Assembly: GCA_963930775.1 (NCBI GenBank)
Contig: OZ005689.1
Coordinates: forward strand, 8,258,854 to 8,322,853
DNA from: Cliona cf. orientalis
Taxonomy: Eukaryota > Porifera > Demospongiae > Clionaida > Clionaidae
Length of the DNA stretch: 64,000 bases
Direction of reading: 5' to 3'
Made by a program: the position numbers and the translations under genes. The notes under the pieces are model-generated. The model had not been told where the DNA came from and searched no databases. It worked only from the letters and a program-made list of their open reading frames with translations. This document shows positions 51,837 through 63,470 of the stretch, piece by piece. Positions within the stretch are counted from its first letter, which is position 1. Every line of letters starts with the position of its first letter.

Positions 51837-54800
51837 TTAAGCATTGTTCTCATTCTCTTCTTCATTTTGCTCATTTTCATCACACTCTTCAGCATCACTC
51901 CCTTCTATCCTAGAAATTCCTGACGATATAGCACTTCGCAGAGCAGATTTGGTGAGTGTGACATCATTGTCAATAGAAATGACACTTCTGCCAGCCAGTA
52001 GTGCAGCTGATGCACCCTTCCCTGCAATAAAAGAGCATACCATGATATGTATGCATACCTAAATTTAGGTACATGCTATCTAAGCACCAAATTCTTATAA
52101 TTGATTATTATCGTGTACCTAAATTTAGGTAGACTCGACGCGAGTGCACTAATGCGCATGCGTAGTGGGTGTGGTTGGTGGTCCAACTTGCGAGGACGTT
52201 ACTTGGGATAGCAACTATGGCTAGTGTTAAATACCAGCACACTTTGAGGGCGCTAGTTCAACAATGGATGATACTCTGGTAGATACGAAATATTCTGGTT
52301 CAAACTTCATGGTAAATTGGCTAGTAGATAACTCTACAATATAGTGTCTAAAGTCTTTCAGGCAGGGTTTGTGTTCCTAAATCAAACGTTGTATGCACCG
52401 TAGATGTATGCACACGCAATGCAATACCTATATTTGGCGTAGAATGACCACTCCTTATTCTCTAATACAAATTAGGCTCTGAAATTGCAGGAAAGATATC
52501 TGGTAGCTATTATACTTTGATCAGACAAGCTTAAGAGCTAGAGGACACTTCAACTTGGGGGAGGGGGGTGGAAGTTAGCCTCATTATGACATTAAGTCCT
52601 GGATCCCCTCCCCAAGAAACCAAATCTGTAATTCTGATCCAACCTACTCTTCTATAGAAAGAGCAATGACGGGCATGGTAGCTAATTACCCCGCGCGCAT
52701 GCGCAAGGGGTAAAGCAATTGTCTGTCGTCGTCGTTGTCGTCGTTGTCGTCGTTGTCGGCACGAAAATCGCCAGATCTCGCGTTCTAGGCATTTATGCGT
52801 GCTGTAAGCACAGGAAATCGATAGGTGTCGGTGATAAACTGGTTTATACACGCTTCGAATTGCTCAAAAAGACTTACTAGTGTTACAAATCGTGCATTTT
52901 CTGTTCGGCATGCCTGTGGTTTATCGACCACACCCACTCCTTTAGCATAACCGATGCGACTGCGCATGCTCAAGCTCTGCATTGGAAAAGGTCGTCAAGT
53001 CACGAAACAGCTATGCCTCAGATACTACGCTAAAGTGGCTACAGAGCGCGCGGGGTATGTGCTCTATAGAGCTCTAGTTGTCTGTTGCAAAGAGTCAATT
53101 ATTAGTGGTTTCACTGTTGAATAACCCCGATATATAATTTAAGGCTTATCCTAATATGGATGGGGCTCTAACACATATTATTGATAGCAGCTAACATTTA
53201 CCTTTAGTCATTGTGTCCAGAACCATTTGTCCGGTGAAGCTGAAAGCTTCTAGCAAAGCTTTGTATAGCTCTCTCTCATCCTGGACCTGAAAGAAGTTGG
53301 GAATTGGTCTCGAGAAATTGAAATGGTCCGCCTTCAACTTTCCATCAATCGAGAAGTGTCCCACAATTATGCCACTGACAGTAGACACCATTCCCATTGA
53401 AGCACCTGTATTCATAATGAAAGTGCCAGTTAAATATTATTATAATCATGAATGTACACTATTATAGTTATGGTATGCACGGTTGCTCGATATGATGGAA
53501 TCACTAAATAGCAGCCTTGGCTAGACAATCTGGTACTGAGAAACTGTTCAACTGTCTAGAGCCAATGTGTAATATGTTTTTTTGAACATACCATTGTGAT
53601 CTAGACATACCTAGACAGCTGCACTGTTGCCTCTCTAAATAAGCTACCGGTATTCACGTAGTACATATCCTGTGCTATATCCCTGACCAGACAATCTGCA
53701 TGGCCCTGGGAAACTATTATACCACAATAACTGTCCAATCAAAGCCAACGTAAATAAGCTGATCACACATCGTGCTGTATATTGTTAGAATGTGTAGCTA
53801 ACATTCTCTTCTTAAAGTATAATCACTTAATACAATGTCATGACACTTCAGTGGAGTAGGAACCAGGGGTCCAGCGGGGACCACTGGTCCCCCCCCCCCC
53901 CCCCCCCATGCAATAATCCGGCTTGATACATAACCCTTGTGTAGTTATTCTTCAAATTTTTATCATATTATATCAGACTTTCTTCATAAAAGACTGGTTT
54001 AAATTACTGAAATACAACTTTTACAAAGGAATAATTATGGTCATAAAATTCAGTAATCAAACCATACCCATGCACAACTTGTATCGGTGGCCCCTGCAAC
54101 ACGCGATTGCTTCCTACTCCACTGCACTTGTATATCTAACCTGATGAAGATGGGGATGAGTGACTCCAATAAGCTCTGTCAATATTGTCGTAACATCGCT
54201 TCACCTCTGCTGCCACCATATCCATCTGGGAGACTGAGCATAAAATGATGCAGTTGAATATTGTGAGAGGACTGTCTGGTAGGGTATTGAGCTGACGGCT
54301 AGTATACACAAGTTTGCACATATCATCTGCTGTCATGTCCTATAATTATTGTTGAAACTGATTCAGTTAATCTACCATAACTGTGTATATATATGTACCT
54401 CAGCAATGCGGGCCAGAAAGAGATGAGATCCACTAAATGGTATCTTCTCAGCATGTATGTCTGTGTATGACAGTGTCAGAATGTTATGCTGTAGTGTATA
54501 TGCCTTGCACCCTTTCAGCTGGTACAGTGAATCATGACATTCAGCTTGAATCTCACTACGTAAAGCTGCTTGACAATATGCCAGGAATGGTGGTGGTACA
54601 TCCTTCGCAAAAGATAGTGATCTAAATTGAAGGAGCCGCTCATCTGCTGTAAAGTTGGGAAATCGCTCTCTAGCATCATCCCACTTCACATTCACTGTCC
54701 GAGAGAATGCTCGCTGGATAGCTTGCAGGGAGCGGAACTTGGATGCAGCTTCTTTTACTTCTTTAAGACTCTTCTCCTTGTTGAGGAGAGCATTTAGCAT

Positions 54801-57800
54801 CTCGATCTAGATATTTTATAAGTATTAACGTAGTAAATGGTGTACTTGCTCAAGCCACCTACAAATATGGATTCTAAAGCCAAAACGGTTGCTCTGCTTG
54901 AAAGAATTGTTCATTGTAGCTACCTTACATACAATCATATATTGCTATACTTGTATCAAGAAATGCTGGTGTGTCATCCCACCAGAGATGCTCTCAAGTT
55001 TGCATGCACAGTCCAACTCAAATTCATGATAGTTGCTCTTGCATGGGATGAACACCAAGGGAAGAGCGCAAGCACACCCCCCCCCCCCCCCCCCCCATAT
55101 AGAGTACCATTATTCACCTGAAATGATGGAGGTAGGGCTTGAATGGGTTGGAAATGCTGCTGCATAAATTCTGGCTTCGAAACCAAATGCTTTTTCTGAA
55201 GCCTTTGATCTTTGAGGCCTCCTTCTTCATATTTATCCATAACGTGTGTTGCTAGGACCCATGCTTCTGTGGTGAAGCAAGCTTGGGAGAAAATGTTATC
55301 CTTCTGTGATCTTGATATGTCCTAGAAAATAAAGATTATTATCCATCCCTAGCTGCTTAAACTTCAATATTAAATTTATAACTTACTGCTGGGAGAATGC
55401 ACTGCATGCATGTCTTTTTCCATGCACCACTTGGTGACGGTGTATCATTGCCTTGGTACCCTATTTCTCTTGCCATCAAAAACAGCTTAGATCTGCATGC
55501 TTCCACCTACATAACCGACAGAGCTAGTTATTACTCTCGATATATAGTTATACCTATTGTTACTAGTAATAGTTATTGACCAACTCCCAAGGTTTGTATG
55601 CAGTATAGAAGCACAAATCCCGAGGGCAAAGCCCGAGGGATGAGTGCTTCTATACTGCATACAAAGCGAGGGATTGGTCAATAACTATTTTCTAGCCCAT
55701 TGTTTCCATGGATACAACAAACATGTTTTTAGCCCCCAAGAACTGTATGAATGTTTGCCCTGGCCCTCAGGAACTGTATAATAGTAAACATATGGACATG
55801 AGCCCTACAAGGAGGGACTGTATCACATATACAGTACCTTGTATACCTTAGTAACTGCATAGCAACGGGCTAGAATGAAACTTACATAGTCACGATGGGT
55901 CATTTTGTGTATAAAATGCCCATTAATATTGTGTCTTGAACCCAATCGCAATGCTTCATCATCACTAAGGCCAGCATAAACCTCTGCAAGAATTGTAGCA
56001 AACAGAGGATTGTCGGGATGCTCTTCGTGCAGCTCTATTCTCGCTTTGCTCGTATGCTGACCTCCAAGCACTTCATATTTGTAAACACCCTTCAAACGTT
56101 TACTGAAATCTGCTGCATCCTTCACATCTTTACAAAGCACAGCTATTGGAGGTACTCCCGGAGAGGACGGATCTTCTGCCATTTTTTCCTTCAGATGCTT
56201 TAGGAACTGCCCATCAAGGCTCCGGATAAGCCTTGGACTAGGGGTATCACATAGGCAGGTTACAGGGAGCTCAAGTATACCTGCAGTATAAAAATTATCC
56301 TCAAATGGGTGTGCATAAACTGTAGATATACGTGTGCACTGAATGCATACGGAACTACAGCACATGTGCAACATGCATGCATGCGCATGGATCAGATAAT
56401 AATTATGATAATATCTATATAATTATGTAATAGTTATAGCACGAGCGCGAGGGATATATGGCATTTATTGCACCGAAGCCCGAGGGCGCATGCGCCCGAG
56501 GGTTGAGGGCAATAAATGCCATATGTCCGAGCGCACGTGCTATAACTATTTTATATCCCGAAGGCATAGCTAGCTAGCAACGCCGTACAAGAAATTTAAT
56601 ATCATAGCAACTACTTACACAAACAAAGAAACTGAATGGCAACTCCACATAGCGAGTCTAGCTTTAGTCGCTGCGTTGTCTCACCTTCATTATTGGAAAG
56701 CGTCACGATACGCCCTGTAGTGTCTAATAACTTTCGACTGAAAATGGAAGGATGGACAGACGCCTACCTAAGCTATTTGGAGGACCAACTTTCTGGAAAC
56801 GATCCTCACGAACTCCTGCTCGAGCTCAGCGACAATGCTGGCGAACACTCGCTCCACCCACCAATTCCAAGTGGTTCTGGACACGCCCACACTGGCTCCA
56901 AACGTGTCCTAATGCAGCCCCACCCTCAAGACCTTGAGGCACCACCACTAAAGCGATTCCAGACGCTAAGCAGTGAGCAATTGGAGAGACTGTCAAAGCC
57001 CAGCATCCCCCAAAACACCAAAACAGCCACTAAATGGGCTCTTGACAACTTTTATTCATGGATGAGACATAGAAACAGTACAGCAAAAACTGCTACAGAC
57101 AAGTGCCCTGAATCAATTTTGGAAAACATGGATCCTAAAATGCTGAATAAGTGGCTCTCAGCTTATATAGCAGAAACGAGGAAAGTCAATGGGGATCCTT
57201 ATCCTCCTGCAACCCTTCAGTCTCTACTCTCAGGTTTGCTGCGTCACATGCGAAATATCGATGAGTCAAGAGCACCTAATATCTTTGCTAGTGACAATCC
57301 TGCTTTTAAGGAGCTCCACTACACCATGGATTCCCTGTACAAGCAGCTTCGTTCAGATGGGGTTGGATCTGAGAAGAATTCTGCTCAGCCTTTCACGAAA
57401 GAAGATGAGAATATTCTTTGGGAACAAGGAGTACTTGGTACTCAGTCTCCAGCTTCCCTTTTGCGAGCTGTTTTTTTCTATAACGGCAAGAATTTCTGCC
57501 TTAGAGGAGGTGAAGAACACAGGAGCTTAAAACTTTCCCAGTTTACAAAGACTCAAAATGGCTACGTGTATACTGAGAATGCGTCAAAGAATCGCCAAGG
57601 TGGCATCAGTCAAGTGAGGCTAAAAAATAAGCGGGTAGAGATCAGAAAGAATAGCGATGCTGGAGAGCGCTGTCATTGCAGATTGTTAGACTTGTATACA
57701 AGCAAAATTCCAGAAGATGCAAAATCGAAGGATCTTTTCTATCTCCGTCCACTTGAAAAAGTGAAGAATGATGAAGGCGTTTGGTACTACAGTGCTCCAG

Positions 57801-60019
57801 TTGGTCGAAACAAACTCTCGAAGATGGTGTCTGAAATGTGTAAGCTAGCTGAAATTCCAGGTCATCATACAAACCACAGCCTGCGAGCAACTGGAGCGAC
57901 TGAATTGTACACAGCTGGTGTTCCAGAAAAGATCATTCAAGAGCGCACTGGTCATCGCTCGGTAGAATGCTTGCGCATGTATGAACATACCAGTGATAAG
58001 CAACAGCATGCAGTCTCAAACATTCTCTCCTCTTCCTCTGAGCTCAACTACCAATCAGAAATGAGAAAGCTGGAAATGTGTGAGACTCATGCAACTTCAC
58101 ACTCATTGACAACCATCCCAAACATGACTTTCAACAACTGCCAAGTGAGCATTAACTATAATCAGGGTCCGTCAGCTCCAACCTACTTCAACTCACAGTA
58201 GCTGCTGTAGTACATACATACATGACTTTAAGACTCTCTAGCTATAGAAAGGATATTATTCTTTGATGTTTAGTATACTAGCATAGCTATTATGTTAATA
58301 TTTATCTCAGTTTTATTTGAAACAGTTTACAGAGCACTGAGTCGCTGATCCTGGGACCGTTTTGCCTAGAGTACTTCATATTGCACTGTGGTTGCCTGTA
58401 GCTACTCATATTGCACTGTGGTTGCCCAAAGCTACTCATATTGCACTGTGGTTGCCTGTAGCTATTCTATATGGATTTTAATGCACATAGCAACAATGTA
58501 GTAACGGGATATAATATATATTATTGCATGTGCACATGTTTATCTCGTGCCTATTCATGCGGCGCCGGAGACTAGAGGGCAACTAGGTATAATAAGTTGC
58601 AGCATGCTATACTGGCTCCATGCTGGAATGGCTCGCGAGAACTTAGAAAAATTTCGACAAGTGAAAAAAAAATCAAAGCATAAAGCGAGATTTGAAGCCG
58701 CTGCATTCTATTCCACACACAAGAGCCCCAACCACTACACCACCGCTGTTGTTGCTGCTGCCAATCATTATTTCCCCCCTATCATAGACAATCCCTAAAG
58801 ACTAACCCTGCTAACTATTGGCAACCCATCCCCAAACCCCCACCCCTCCCATACATATCACGTATAGATAAACCCTAGAGACTAACCCTGCTAACCATTG
58901 GCAACCCATCCCCAAACCCCCCAGCCCCTCCCATCCATACCGCGTATACGTATAATATTAGTATGCATGAACGAACCATTGTTGCGTGCGCCTCCCTATA
59001 TGCTATGGCCATTCCAGCACATCACATGGAGCCATTGTGGCACACTACAGATGTCCCATTCAAGGTGACTTCAAGGATATAGCTATACAACTATAGCTAG
59101 CTATAGCATCACAAGTCATCATAGCTGAATAAAAACATAAAGCTTAATTTGCTAACATACCAATTCTTTTGGCCAATATAGCATCATCTAGGGTGTTTTG
59201 ATGTTTCGGTACTTTATTAGGTGGTGAATTTGAAGACGCTGCTTCATCTCCTTCGTATCGAGGACGTTTGTTGGTCATGTCTGTCTGCTGTGATTGCTCC
59301 AGTAGTTGTGAGCTATTGGTATCTTCTAAATCACTTAACCTGTACCATATTGAATTGAAACTTAGTAGCTAGCTAGCTACATGTATATGTGTTGCAAATT
59401 TTTAGAATCTCAATTAGCTTGCATACATTGAGGTTTCCGAGGCATCAGTGATTTCCTTCAATACATCTCTCTTTAGGATACGGCATAATGTAGCAACATC
59501 AAAGGTCGTCACCCTTTGAAATTCCCTGATGAACTCTCCTGCAGTAGTTGTGTCACGAAAGCACTGATTCAATTGTGCTGCTGTAGCATGGTTCCATTCA
59601 AAATTCTCCCTGTTTAGCACAACTGCAGACTTGTCTTCGAACGTAACCTACAGTAGGCAGAATTATTAAAATGATACCCCCTCACCCAAAGTTAGTGTGA
59701 TCTGTAGCTACATTTAGTTTAGTATTGACTAGCTAGCTAGCTGTTCAATACGGATTAAAATAATACTTGCGCATGCAGTATCACAGTATTCAATCCGTGA
59801 TTATCATACCTCCACAGCATATGGAAGATAGCTCTCTGCTTGCTTGCACAATTTCCGGGATGAAGGAGAGCGCAATTCAGCTACGTGACCGACAGGGAAT
59901 CCTTTGCGACTCTGTATCTCCTTTCCACCGCGTATGACTTTTATCCCTTTCACTGTGCCATCAGCGCCACCAATATCGTCCAATTCGAAGTGCCATCGCT
60001 TAGAATTATGACCACTCAT
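51837..60019 (-). CDS. Gene F: ParB-like domain protein with methylase-like C-terminus
   Basis: Ten exons keep frame for about 774 aa: 60019-59810, 59647-59427, 59339-59161, 56280-55886, 55506-55387, 55321-55118, 54806-54399, 54339-54141, 53405-53202 and 52021-51837. Exon 3 carries a likely nuclear signal (NKRPRYEGDE). Exon 4 (about residues 204-335) looks ParB-like: PPIAVLCKDVKD, VLGGQHTSKAR in place of the G-x-HR-x-A box, then LSDDEALRLGSRHN. Exons 9 and 10 read FTGQMVLDTMTKG and KGASAALLAGRSVISIDND, resembling the D-P-F-x-G-S-G-T motif and the following strand-acid of DNA N6/N4 methylases, but with the key residues changed. The acidic C-terminus ends NEQNEEENENNA. Phage and bacterial ParB-methylase fusions are the nearest known architecture. 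Function here is unknown and catalysis is doubtful. Intron 3 (2.9 kb) hosts the Crypton-like gene. Confidence 0.72.
52687..53057. mobile_element. TACCCCGCGCGC-ended MITE in gene F intron
   Basis: Left TACCCCGCGCGCATGCGCAA and right GCGCGCGGGGTA are inverted, with a (GTCGTC)n-like run after the left end. It lies in the last intron of gene F, between exons 53405-53202 and 52021-51837. Related copies are at 24962-25232 and 48874 onward. Confidence 0.6.
55567..55700. repeat. Hairpin element with CCCGAGGGC centre (1)
   Basis: Arms AATAGTTATTGACCAA and TTGGTCAATAACTATT enclose GTTTGTATGCAGTATAGAAG, its inverse, and a centre of CCCGAGGGCAAAGCCCGAGG. It lies in an intron of gene F. It has the same outer word (AATAGTTAT) and centre as 56431-56560. 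Confidence 0.75.
56431..56560. repeat. Hairpin element with CCCGAGGGC centre (2)
   Basis: Arms ATAGTTATAGCACG and CGTGCTATAACTAT enclose ATATGGCATTTATTGC and its inverse, with a centre of CCCGAGGGCGCATGCGCCCG. It ends about 75 bp before the Crypton-type start codon, inside intron 3 of gene F. Confidence 0.75.
56636..58201 (+). CDS. Crypton-type tyrosine recombinase (KIAA1958/QRICH1/ZMYM-like, DUF3504)
   Basis: An uninterrupted 521-residue frame starts ATGGCAACTCC. After a low-complexity N-terminus (to about 120) comes an N-terminal SAM-like helical region with NTKTATKWALDNFYSWM, then a tyrosine-recombinase catalytic domain. The catalytic set is visible: Arg290 in FCLRGGEE, His414 and Arg417 in NHSLRATG, His440 in ERTGHRS and Tyr449 in LRMYEH, with a candidate beta-hairpin Lys near 320. 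This matches animal Crypton-derived proteins and Crypton recombinases, which act on DNA through a covalent 3'-phosphotyrosine. It is single-exon, lies inside intron 3 of gene F on the opposite strand, and has no premature stops, so it is either a recent insertion or a conserved nested gene. Three tandem 30-bp repeats follow in the likely 3' UTR. Confidence 0.85.
   Translation: MATPHSESSFSRCVVSPSLLESVTIRPVVSNNFRLKMEGWTDAYLSYLEDQLSGNDPHELLLELSDNAGEHSLHPPIPSGSGHAHTGSKRVLMQPHPQDLEAPPLKRFQTLSSEQLERLSKPSIPQNTKTATKWALDNFYSWMRHRNSTAKTATDKCPESILENMDPKMLNKWLSAYIAETRKVNGDPYPPATLQSLLSGLLRHMRNIDESRAPNIFASDNPAFKELHYTMDSLYKQLRSDGVGSEKNSAQPFTKEDENILWEQGVLGTQSPASLLRAVFFYNGKNFCLRGGEEHRSLKLSQFTKTQNGYVYTENASKNRQGGISQVRLKNKRVEIRKNSDAGERCHCRLLDLYTSKIPEDAKSKDLFYLRPLEKVKNDEGVWYYSAPVGRNKLSKMVSEMCKLAEIPGHHTNHSLRATGATELYTAGVPEKIIQERTGHRSVECLRMYEHTSDKQQHAVSNILSSSSELNYQSEMRKLEMCETHATSHSLTTIPNMTFNNCQVSINYNQGPSAPTYFNSQ
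58377..58466. repeat. Three 30-bp tandem repeats after the recombinase gene
   Basis: CATATTGCACTGTGGTTGCC plus a 10-bp tail (TGTAGCTACT or CAAAGCTACT) is repeated three times without gaps, 176 bp after the stop codon of the Crypton-type gene. Confidence 0.85.
58690..58755 (-). repeat. tRNA-like (SINE-type) sequence
   Basis: On the minus strand GGTGGTGTAGTGGTTGGGG resembles an A box, and CGGCTTCAAATCTCG resembles a degenerate B box at tRNA-like spacing. The B box is imperfect, so it is most likely a tRNA-derived repeat. Confidence 0.45.
58790..58950. repeat. Two 80-bp tandem repeats
   Basis: AGACTAACCCTGCTAAC, ATTGGCAACCCATCCCCAAA, CCCCTCCCAT and CGTATA occur in the same order twice, at about 80-bp spacing. 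It lies in intron 3 of gene F, 3' of the recombinase. Confidence 0.8.
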
Positions 60020-60571
60020 TTTCAACTTGACAGATCCCACAATATCGGCCGCAGTCCCTGTGCGTGTACGTCCTCGATCAGAGTTGCTCAGTCGAGTTCA
60101 GTCCGGTAACTTCGTACACTTTGTCACAGTCGAGTCAGGTAGGTAGCAGCGCAGCAGGTAGCTAGCTAGCGAGCAAGAACAAAAAATTTAATAATATTAT
60201 TAATGTCGTTGAAGGTTTCTGCAGCTGCGAGGGCCTTGGGACTTCTAGCAGATTGCGCGTGCGCACGCTTGCGCTGCCATGTGCTATTCAGCACATGTGC
60301 GCATGCTCAGTCGAGTCGCACTATGATATTGCATATTGCGCGCCAGTCTCGTAGGCGCGCCTCTATCTGATATCTGTATGGACACTTGTACTTTTGTAAG
60401 TAAGTACGTCTCAACAAAAATTGGCGCGAAAAGACCCAGTCATGCAGTTGTCTACTGTAGCTACTGTCATATCAAGAGAAAGTCACATGTACAGTATTGA
60501 AGTTGCTGTTGCTAGCTACTGATACTGAATTAGCTACGTCGCTAGTAGTATAGTAGCGTCTTCGAGCGAAA
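60020..60571. promoter_or_regulatory. Shared 5' region between divergent genes F and G
   Basis: About 550 bp separate the two start codons. The stretch is richer in CpG than its surroundings (clusters such as TGCGCGTGCGCACGCTTGCG and GGCGCGCC around 60255-60360), which fits a bidirectional CpG-type promoter. No TATA box could be assigned to either gene with confidence. The promoter role is inferred from geometry and composition. Confidence 0.4.
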
Positions 60572-63470
60572 ATGAATTGTAACCTTACTAGCGATACTTT
60601 CGTGAGCGGAAACTCTAGTACTCTTGCTAGTGACGATAGTTTGTTGTTCGTTGATGAAACTTCTCATACTAGTGGTGATTACTTCGATGAGACTCTGCTC
60701 CATCAGGAATCTGAAGCCAATAACGAAACAGCTACGAGCAGTACATTGTCAAGTTCCCTCATTGAACTCAATGAAAGCTCTTCAAGTTTGATATTCGGAA
60801 ACCAAAATCTGCAGGCTCAATCTGAAGTCAATGACATATCATATGATTCTTCAACACTAGATCTACTCTCCAACTCTTCCTTGAACTTGAGCACACAAAC
60901 AGCTTCTTCAGTGGTATGCTACTCTCCCTCACCGTCTATTGACAATTATGTCCTAGTTGATTCTCCTGTTAATCATTCCACACCAAATCGCAGGAATCAC
61001 AAAAGGAAGCGTTGCAACATGGAATCTCCTGTCTCAAGACATAGCATAACATCGGCAGATCTTTTAAGCACCTCATGTTGTAAGAGAAAGTGCTTAAGTA
61101 ACCTTAGCTTGGTTGAGGTTACACAATCCAGGGAAAGATTTTCCTTAAAGAATACAACGGAACAGAATCAGTTCCTTCTTGATTCTTTTCAGATATCTGG
61201 TGGGAGAAATGCTTCCTCTGGTGGTGAATTGATGGGCATGATCGAAGGTAAACTCTTGTGCTGCAATGCTTTCACCTCAGTCCTGAGTGTCTCACAGAAG
61301 CGGTACAAACAGCTCCACGACCAGTTTAAGGAAGGTGCTATCAAGTTTCTGAGAAAGCCAGTAAATCGAGTGGAGTCAACAAAAGTCAGTGAAGCTAAAG
61401 CATGGATGTCTCGCTTCTTTTGCCAGATTGGTGACCGTATGCCACATATCCAACAGATCCATTTGCCTCATTTTCTTACTAAGCACGATGTTTATGCAAG
61501 AATGAAGAAAGAATTAGCAGAGCAAGGGATGGATGAGAAAGAATGCGTATCGCTATCGTGGTTCTACAAGTTGTGGGACAAGAGTTTCCGGCATGTAGTC
61601 ATCCCAGAAGTAAGTTAGAATTCCGGGTCGCGCGCCGCATGGAGTAAACGAGCATGCGCAGGAGGTGTATGCAGTGGGTCAATTAAGAGGTGTGGCTTAT
61701 TGCTGGAGCATGCGCACAAGATAATGCCTATCAAGCATTTAAATTTGCTGAAAATCAATATGCACTAAGGCATGTTCTATGATTATGCAGCAAAGCCGAT
61801 TCTCTAAGTGTGATCTCTGTTGCAAGTTTGCACAGGAAAGGATGAAGTTAGGAGCAACTGCATTTCAAGAGTATTTTCAGAAACATCTCCAAATCATTTC
61901 GTAAGCAAGCTTGCATGCTTCCAAATCTCAAAAGCTTACAGGCAGTAGCTAAATTGAACCTGGTTATATCAAATGTCTGATAACCTCACAAGCATCATCC
62001 TACTTTTATACAGCCAAGAGCGCAAGAAGTACTACTTGCACAAAGAGAAGGCTCGGTCTCAGCCAGAGAAGTATGTGACAATCATCATTGATGGCATGGA
62101 CCAAAATAAGACCAACGTCCCAGCTTTGGTGCAAGAAACAAAGTCAACACAGAACTTGTACCGAGTCCGTACGCACCTGACAGGAGCACTAGTTCACACT
62201 AGGTTTGTAAGTTGCAGGAGTGACTATAAATTAAGATACTGTAAATTCCAATCTTCTCATTTATTGCAGCAAAGTAGACTAGCTAATTCTAGAGTACATC
62301 CAAAGTCTTTGATTGTGAACTCACTTTTTACGTACAGATCACCACATGGAAAGCTCATATATAGCTTCTACGACATCCTACAGTGGCCCCATGATAGCAA
62401 TCTCACAATACAAGTATTGGGCACTGTGCTGAGTAAAATCAGTGATTCAGCACCACTTCCTCCTGTCCTTTACCTACAACTTGACAACACTTCCAGAGAG
62501 AACAAGAATCGCTATGTGCTTGGATTTTGCTCTCTTCTGGTAAAAAAAGGAATCTTCAAAAAAGTAAGTTTATTTACAGTGATTTCGTCATTAAAATCTA
62601 TGTTGAGCAAATAACAATTATTGCAGGTTAGGATTAACTTCCTACCAGTTGGTCACACGCACGAAGATGTTGATCAGTTCTTTTCAAAAGTGTCACACAA
62701 GTTAAAAAAGAATAACATTGAGACAATCCAAGGTTTGTCACCAGTTTGAGTACGGGGTTGTCTATAATAGCTCAAGTGCAATTCCTCACTATTACCTGGG
62801 ATGGGAGCGGGAGGGTGGCATAGCTCATGCAGTAGTCAAATTAAGTAGGGAATTTTGGGATCAATTCCAGGTGTCATGACTGCCCTATAGCTAGGTTATT
62901 CCGTCTAACTGTTTTAACTACTAATGTTGATGGGATGAAGGATATCTGTGGTGCTCTAGCATACATATACTAGCTCGCAGGCATGAATAGAGAGAAGAAT
63001 CTGTGGTGCTCTAATACATGTACAGTTCAGCTGCCATCACTATAAATATTGTTATGACATTCTAGCATGGAATTTTCTCATTTTCACCGTTGATTTTTGT
63101 TGTACATTATTAATGATGTACTAGCTGCTACTGGATGAATAATAACTTCAGCATAAAATTTATTATTACAGATCTCATCAAGTTTACAAAAGAGAGTACA
63201 TCTCCTGAGCCGACTGTGGTGACACTGTCATCTGTTCATGATGTCAAGACCTGGATTACTCCCTTTCTTAATCCCTTCACTGGCCACTCAACTCCTCACT
63301 GCTTTAAGATTATCAAGGATGCAGAAGGGGAAGTGAAAATCTACTACAAATGTTGGAGTAGTGATCCCTGGTGCAAAGAGGATGAAGTTATCTTACCACT
63401 GAATGTGAGTATATTTCAAACCAAACCCCAATCACTCAGTGTAACATAATTATCACAGGGCAAAAAGTGA
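60572..63470 (+). CDS. Gene G: transposase-like DUF7869-type protein
   Basis: Seven exons chain in frame to about 637 aa: 60572-61609, 61791-61900, 62014-62202, 62338-62563, 62627-62732, 63172-63404 and 63459-63470 (GKK then stop). The first 200 residues are Ser/Thr/Asn-rich and acidic, with a basic patch RRNHKRKRC. Then come a Cys cluster (KCDLCCKFAQERMKLG), VTIIIDGMDQNKTNVP, PPVLYLQLDNTSRENKN and INFLPVGHTHEDVDQFFS. These are the recurrent motifs of the DUF7869 family in cnidarians, sponges and other animals. Their Asp-rich strands suggest an RNase H-like transposase fold. That link and any catalytic role are inferred. The gene starts about 550 bp from gene F, head-to-head. No terminal inverted repeats were identified, so domestication is possible. 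Confidence 0.72.
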
